From Rhytidiadelphus loreus (Eukaryota; Streptophyta; Bryopsida; Hypnales; Hylocomiaceae): 64,000 nt of DNA. Under the pieces are notes generated by a model. It saw nothing but the letters and a program-made list of their open reading frames with translations. It was not told where the DNA came from and made no database searches. Position 1 is the stretch's first letter. The number at the start of each line of letters is the position of its first letter. Location of the stretch: NCBI GenBank assembly GCA_947034895.1, contig OX344765.1, forward strand, positions 44,149,001 through 44,213,000, given 5' to 3'. A program made the translations under genes and the position numbers. Positions 59,011 through 64,000 of this stretch are shown piece by piece.

Positions 59011-59059
59011 TTACTAAACTGAAGCCCTAAACGCTCCAAGGAACCAATATACTTTTAAG

Positions 59060-59565
59060 TCCAATTCAAAGTGTTGTAACTTTTGCATCCGATTTCCAAA
59101 TTCAATAAAACTTGTTGTAAAATTTGCGCTCTCTATTCTAGTTTGTGTGATAAAATTTTCAGATCAATTCAAGTTTTACTGATTTTTTGGGAGCCAATCG
59201 AAGTTCACAAGTTCAATTTGAGTTAATCAAAATGCATTTGGGGGCTTCTATCTCCTTCATTCTAAGTTTGTTTTTGAGTAAAGTTTGTTGGATTATGTTC
59301 TCCTTGAAGTCTAATTATTGTGGTAAGATTTTCATGTCAATTCAAGTTGTTTTGAATGTTTGAGAGCAATTCGAAGTTCTAAATCCCAACATTCTTCAAT
59401 CACAATGAACTTTGGCGGCTTATAACTTCTTCATACCAGGTCCATTTTCAATATTTTTTTGTTGGAAAAGTTGTGCCTACTAGTCTAGTTTGTGTAGCTA
59501 AAATTTCATATCAATCCAAGAATTAATGAGTGACTGAGAGTCATTTTAGTAAAAGGATGTTGAAC
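59060..59565. repeat. Three degenerate tandem units of about 175 bp
   Basis: Each unit contains, in order, a CTTCTATCTCC-type phrase, a GTTGG/GTTGTAAAA phrase, CTAGTTTGTGTG or equivalent, a TAAAATTTTCAGATCAATTC-like phrase and a GAGAGCAATTCGAAGTTC-like phrase. The units differ considerably from one another. The pattern recalls internal repeats of retroelement 3' regions but no retroelement protein is present. Confidence 0.6.
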
Positions 59566-62500
59566 CGTAAATGTGTTTCTTGCAAAAATGAAGTGGACAC
59601 TTGTCTTGTATCCACTCTTAGTTCGAAATCGACCCACCTTGGCTCTTATTACACCATATCTAAAGTATAAACCAACATCTAACAAACCTTATTAAGCTCT
59701 CACATCATCCAAAGTCCATTCCACAACCACTTAGTGTCCATTTCAAAGCCTCTTGTAGGGATGGTTCCAAGAAGCGGGTCGCAATTCGAGCCACCTACCT
59801 TAGATACAGGAAACATACACCAATTTATCGCTTTAAACGTATGCATTTTTTTTGGAAACAAGCGTGTCCAAGAAAAACACTGCAAGGGTTTTTTTTGTGA
59901 GGAGGAGAGGTTGATTTCACAAAAGGTAATGATTCTAATTTATCGCCACCAAGGATCGAATCCGCAACCACGCCATTTGGTTTGGGTACCTTACTTCCAT
60001 CACTCTGTAGTTTAGGGTCATCTCAGACCAAAGCTACGGTATGCAATTATTTTGAGGGTATATACTTTGCAACAAGTTTCCTATTTTCAATGGATGAAAA
60101 TGATCAATTACAAAATCTAAGGACAATATTGCTTCATTATGTGTAAAAATATGTATTCATCCACATTTAATATGTTTCATTCTTATCAACAGATGTAAAT
60201 ACAATAACTTTACCACTCCAATGGAGATTGCTTTCAATGTTGCACCAAGATAATGACAAAATAAAAACTACTTGGTACATTAATTGTCTTAAGGGTAAAG
60301 GGTGCTTGCTCTAGCAAGTGAGTTGATGTTTTGGTCACAATGTACTAGTATGCATTGTAGTTCAAAACTTTGGAAAATTCACCTAGATCTATGGAAATTG
60401 AACTTGGAGTAGACCATACTTTTTTGAATATGAAGCTATGTATGGTATTCAAAGTACCAACGTTCATGAAAGAAAACAAGTTTCATTTCTACATACCAAT
60501 GTGAATTTTTAGAGTTTTACTTCTACTACACATCAATGTATATTGTTACAACAAATTGGAGCTTTGTAGCTTGCAAACACCCTAAAACCTTAAAAGGTTG
60601 TATGGAACCATGTTTGCAATACTACATTTGAATCTTGAATAAAAAATATGTATTAAAATTTAACAAGACATACACCATTAGATTGATAACTCAACAACCA
60701 TCATGTGAATTTCATTTGGATGCCATTTTGACATTTAGCCCTTACCATGTTCAAATGTGGAGTACCTTACAAGTAGAATACGTGATCATTTTATAGCTTC
60801 TCACACATTTAGGAAGTGCAATAATGATCTAAATTGGGAGTGCTATTTGTCATTAATTGGATTGGATTCAATACGATCGAAGATAAACATTCGTCACTAT
60901 TGTATAGTTAATATTTTATTTTTAGGCACTATTAGTGTCAAATACAAAAACAACAACTATATTGCAACCATAAATTGGGCTATCCATACCATTAAAGGTG
61001 AAGAAAAATACGCCTAATTGCAACCTCATTGCAAAACTAACTACTACATATTTCTTGCCTAAAAATAGTGTAGACCATTTGAATACGAAAGTCTAAGGTC
61101 AATTTGAAATACACTCATAACAAACACTTTAAAAATTCATAGTTTACTTTGTACAATGTCCAAAAAATACATACCAAGAGAATCTTTTTTTAACTATCAA
61201 CAAAGCCAAACAAAAAGTATGATATTTTTTTAATAATACAAACCATTCTTAATCACTCACTGGGATGATTCTCTCTGTGTGTAGGAGTTACCTTACATTA
61301 TTAAATGCTACAATCTTCATCGAGTATTAATAAACGGCTAGAATTAATTAATAGAGAACAATGGAGAACCTCTATTTCAGAGTAACTACTTGTTTTTAAC
61401 ACAAATACTGCACCTACATTCTGTTACAATCAAGTAAAGTGTTGCAGTTAGGTATAAAATAAGTTAAGCCTTGCAGCCACAGCCCATGTGAGTGTAGCAT
61501 CTTGACATGGGTAATAGACAAGCCCTTGATTATTTCAATGAATTTTTTCCAACAGCTTACTGTAGAGACTAGAGTCCCATAGCATCAGACAACAACGCTT
61601 TGAAAGCAAGCTAAGCTTGTGCTCCCAGTAGTTAGGCAATTGATTACAAATGCTTGCTCTTGACCCATTGAGGTGTTTTCTTGTCAATTAAGTTGACCTC
61701 GATCCTGCCTCCTCCATAACTCCAGACTAAAACTTAATAACCTTTGCAGCCCACATGAATTCCGTTGTAGCTTTCACTCAGGAAAACGCTCATGCAACTT
61801 ACTGAAGAAAACAGAACATGATCATGGATTCATAAACACACAACACTAGCTTTCAATAAGAAAACGCTCATGTGCATATGGAGATGCCATTCATGTTGCA
61901 TTTATTCACAAGCTCACAACACTAGTCGTTACACAGAAAATGCTCATGATTGTGAACAACCGAAAGAGATGCCCATTGGCGTGTCACGTGTGTTCATAAA
62001 TCCACTAAGCTCATGCCGCCATTGAATCTCAGTGCAGCTCAATTGAGGGAGGGCATCTTAGCAAGCAACTGCTTTACAATGAGTACTATCCGTCTAGACA
62101 AGAAGGTTACAATTGAGCTTTGGTTGCTCAATATGTCCGGTGGAGATGTAAGGTGAAAACACCCAAAACTTACAGTGAAAATAAGCAATTCAGCATAGTT
62201 GGAGGCACCTTTTTCTCAAGAAAAACAAAACAAAACATTTTTGTAGTATTTGCTATTGGAAATCATGAATTTAAAATATAAAAAAATATAATTTTTGGAT
62301 AGGACATGTAATTAGTATGAAGTTTCAAAGTAGAAGTTTTGTAATCTCGTGAAACCGTCACATAGCCTAGTTACAAAACTAAAATCTAGATAATCAACAA
62401 TAAACCAATTATAATTAAGTATGGGAATAATTTAATTGCACTTTTGGAGATACTTTCAATAGAAATCTATTTATCAAGAATGAGTACATTGAGGTTTAGG

Positions 62501-63756
62501 GGTGTTTTTACCTTACTATAATGGTTCCATCTTTCATTGAAAATTCATAGTTTGTTTATTTCCGGTGCTTTCTAGCAACTTAGGTAGCTTTTTGCCTAAT
62601 AATTAATTAATAAAAGTGCAAATTTTTTTAGGAAAATCCAAAGTTATTATATTAAAATTGGACAATTTTAAAATACAATTAAACATTCAGTTAAACATTC
62701 ATCCAAGTTATTCTTACAATTTTTGGATGGTCGTTGGTACCTAGGTTGGTACTTTCATCTGAGGTGGCCACATTTATCGATCTAAACCCTTGTCTTGACC
62801 TTAAAATCCTAAACTCTCTACATTGTATGTCAAGGTTTTGTTAAGTGTCAACTAGTTTGTTGCGTGTGAGACACCTGTTTTGTTTGTGAGAGATTGTGCT
62901 TTAGAATGGTCAAAATGGCAAGGCAAAAATACTTTGCAATGTATATTTATAGTTATTGACAAAGAAGAGATGCAAGATTGTGTGGAGAAATGAGTTTGCA
63001 ACGTTGGGCAAAAGATTGGACTCACTCATGATCACTTCAAAATGTGACACCTACATTTGGATCAGAAAACAACACTAAAACCTACATAATGATGACACAA
63101 GATTTACCTGATTAGAACATGAAAACTTGCAAGACTCTATGTCGATTTTTGGTACAAAACTTTCAAATTCCACAACTTATTCATACAATGTCCAAATAAT
63201 GCATGTTAAAGTGTGTTGGAATCCACTTTCACTTGCCAATAAGATCCAATGAAATTAGTTTATATTTACTACTAATAAGTATGCTTGGTTAATCTTAGCG
63301 TTGATAATGGGTGCACTCAACTTAGTGCTAAGTGGCATTTCAGAAGCGTATAAAGAGAGCGGGTTTCTGGAGAAGAAACAGCGTCCAGAGAAGAGGACCT
63401 AAATGGGAGAGATGACTGTCAGAGACGGAGCAGCCATGGCAGAGGCGAGAGCGACTTCGGAGCAGCCTGACGTCGGCATTGCCGTGCCCTGACACCAGCT
63501 CGCCCTTGCAACATAGCAATTGCAGCTCCTGGAGAGATAGTAAGTTAAGATAAGTCTTAACTCCAGTTTTAATTTGGTCATGTAGGACTGTGTGTGTGTC
63601 TGTGCCAGCCATCATGTCCGTATTATTGTTGCAGTAGGCTGAGGAACCACGCGTCGTCCCTCTCACGGTTCTTGTTCACAATCTGCTGATTCGCACCTGG
63701 CGGGGAGCCTTTAAAGTGGCCTTTTGGCCTTTCAATGGAAGAGACAGCAAGTCAGT
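59566..63756. other. Spacer; mostly AT-rich, no gene established
   Basis: A tRNA-like B-box match (GATCGAATC, about 59954) lies in 59740-60010, but no clover-leaf partner is seen. 61260-62160 is less AT-rich without a coding signal. 63330-63740 is clearly less AT-rich. It may hold downstream exons of the minus-strand gene starting at 63993, but I could not join them in phase. Confidence 0.4.
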
Positions 63757-63993
63757 CTACCTGCGGCCAATTGGTAATTGCTCTCGGTACTGTCCCGTTA
63801 CTGTTCTTGGAATGACTTGCTGCAAGTGAATTAAAAGAGATGGAAGGTGTACGAGGTTTGGGTTCGAGTTCGGAGAAGAGGATTTAGTCAAAGTCAGGAA
63901 CGAGATATTGCGTAGCAGAGTGGCGGAGAGGGCGACGCGGCTACGAATTGCTTGTAGGAGCTTTTGGTTGTCAAATAGACGACGAGGCTGCAT
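63757..63993 (-). CDS. Possible first exon of an unidentified gene, presequence-like
   Basis: A minus-strand frame of 78 codons starts at the ATG at 63993, near the window edge. It is rich in Arg, Ser and Leu and almost free of acidic residues (MQPRRLFDNQKLLQ, RSRVALSATLLRN), as expected of a mitochondrial targeting sequence. Its base composition is like that of the other genes' exons. A GTAGAC donor follows GQYREQLPIGR at about 63760. A tentative second segment on the same strand (63609-63700) reads IVNKNRERDDAWFLSLLQQ before a stop, but it does not join in phase. No family is recognised. Confidence 0.3.
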   Translation of the reverse strand: MQPRRLFDNQKLLQAIRSRVALSATLLRNISFLTLTKSSSPNSNPNLVHLPSLLIHLQQVIPRTVTGQYREQLPIGRR

Positions 63994-64000
63994 GCGATAG

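Noticed and set aside
59740..60015. tRNA or tRNA-derived SINE suggested by a GATCGAATC B-box
   Set aside because: No A-box at the right spacing, no clover-leaf folding and no poly-A or target duplication could be found.

Overview
This window is nuclear DNA from a land plant. It is strongly AT-rich, gene-poor and full of small non-autonomous transposons. Genes are interrupted by short GT-AG introns, and TTTAGGG-type telomere-like motifs occur. One gene encodes a radial spoke protein (RSP11/ropporin type), a component of motile flagella. That points to a plant with swimming sperm: a bryophyte, lycophyte or fern, less likely a cycad or Ginkgo. A kinase fused to a jacalin lectin and the spacing of about five genes in 64 kb would suit a moss such as Sphagnum, but the species is an inference.

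Layout. 1-1.9 kb is AT-rich spacer with a small MITE. 1.9-5.3 kb (+) holds a multi-exon protein kinase whose downstream exons encode a complete jacalin-type lectin domain. Its 5' end does not resolve cleanly. 5.9-8.3 kb holds two head-to-head copies of a TTAA-bounded repeat, one carrying a nested element with a minisatellite. 9.9-10.5 kb is a decayed duplicate of the jacalin part of the kinase gene. 10.5-19 kb is transposon remnants (foldback, Tourist-like, TTAA family). 19.4-24.9 kb (+) is a complete eight-exon gene for CPSF73-I, the mRNA 3'-end endonuclease. 27.6-29.4 kb (-) is a four-exon TMEM128-type membrane protein gene. 30.2 kb has a Stowaway-like MITE. 35.3-39.4 kb (-) is a complete nine-exon LAS1 gene, the pre-rRNA ITS2 endonuclease. 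45.5-46.1 kb (-) is the single-exon radial spoke gene. 46-63.7 kb is almost entirely repeats, including a 1-kb foldback structure at 51.2-52.2 kb. At the right edge a possible first exon with a mitochondrial-presequence look starts on the minus strand.

How the genes relate. I see no cluster or operon logic. CPSF73-I and LAS1 are housekeeping RNA-processing nucleases, TMEM128 is a small membrane protein of unknown function, RSP11 is sperm-flagellar, and the kinase-lectin is the lineage-specific gene. Gene models were built by hand from codon frame, splice-site consensus and remembered family motifs. Exon phases close perfectly for CPSF73-I, LAS1 and TMEM128.
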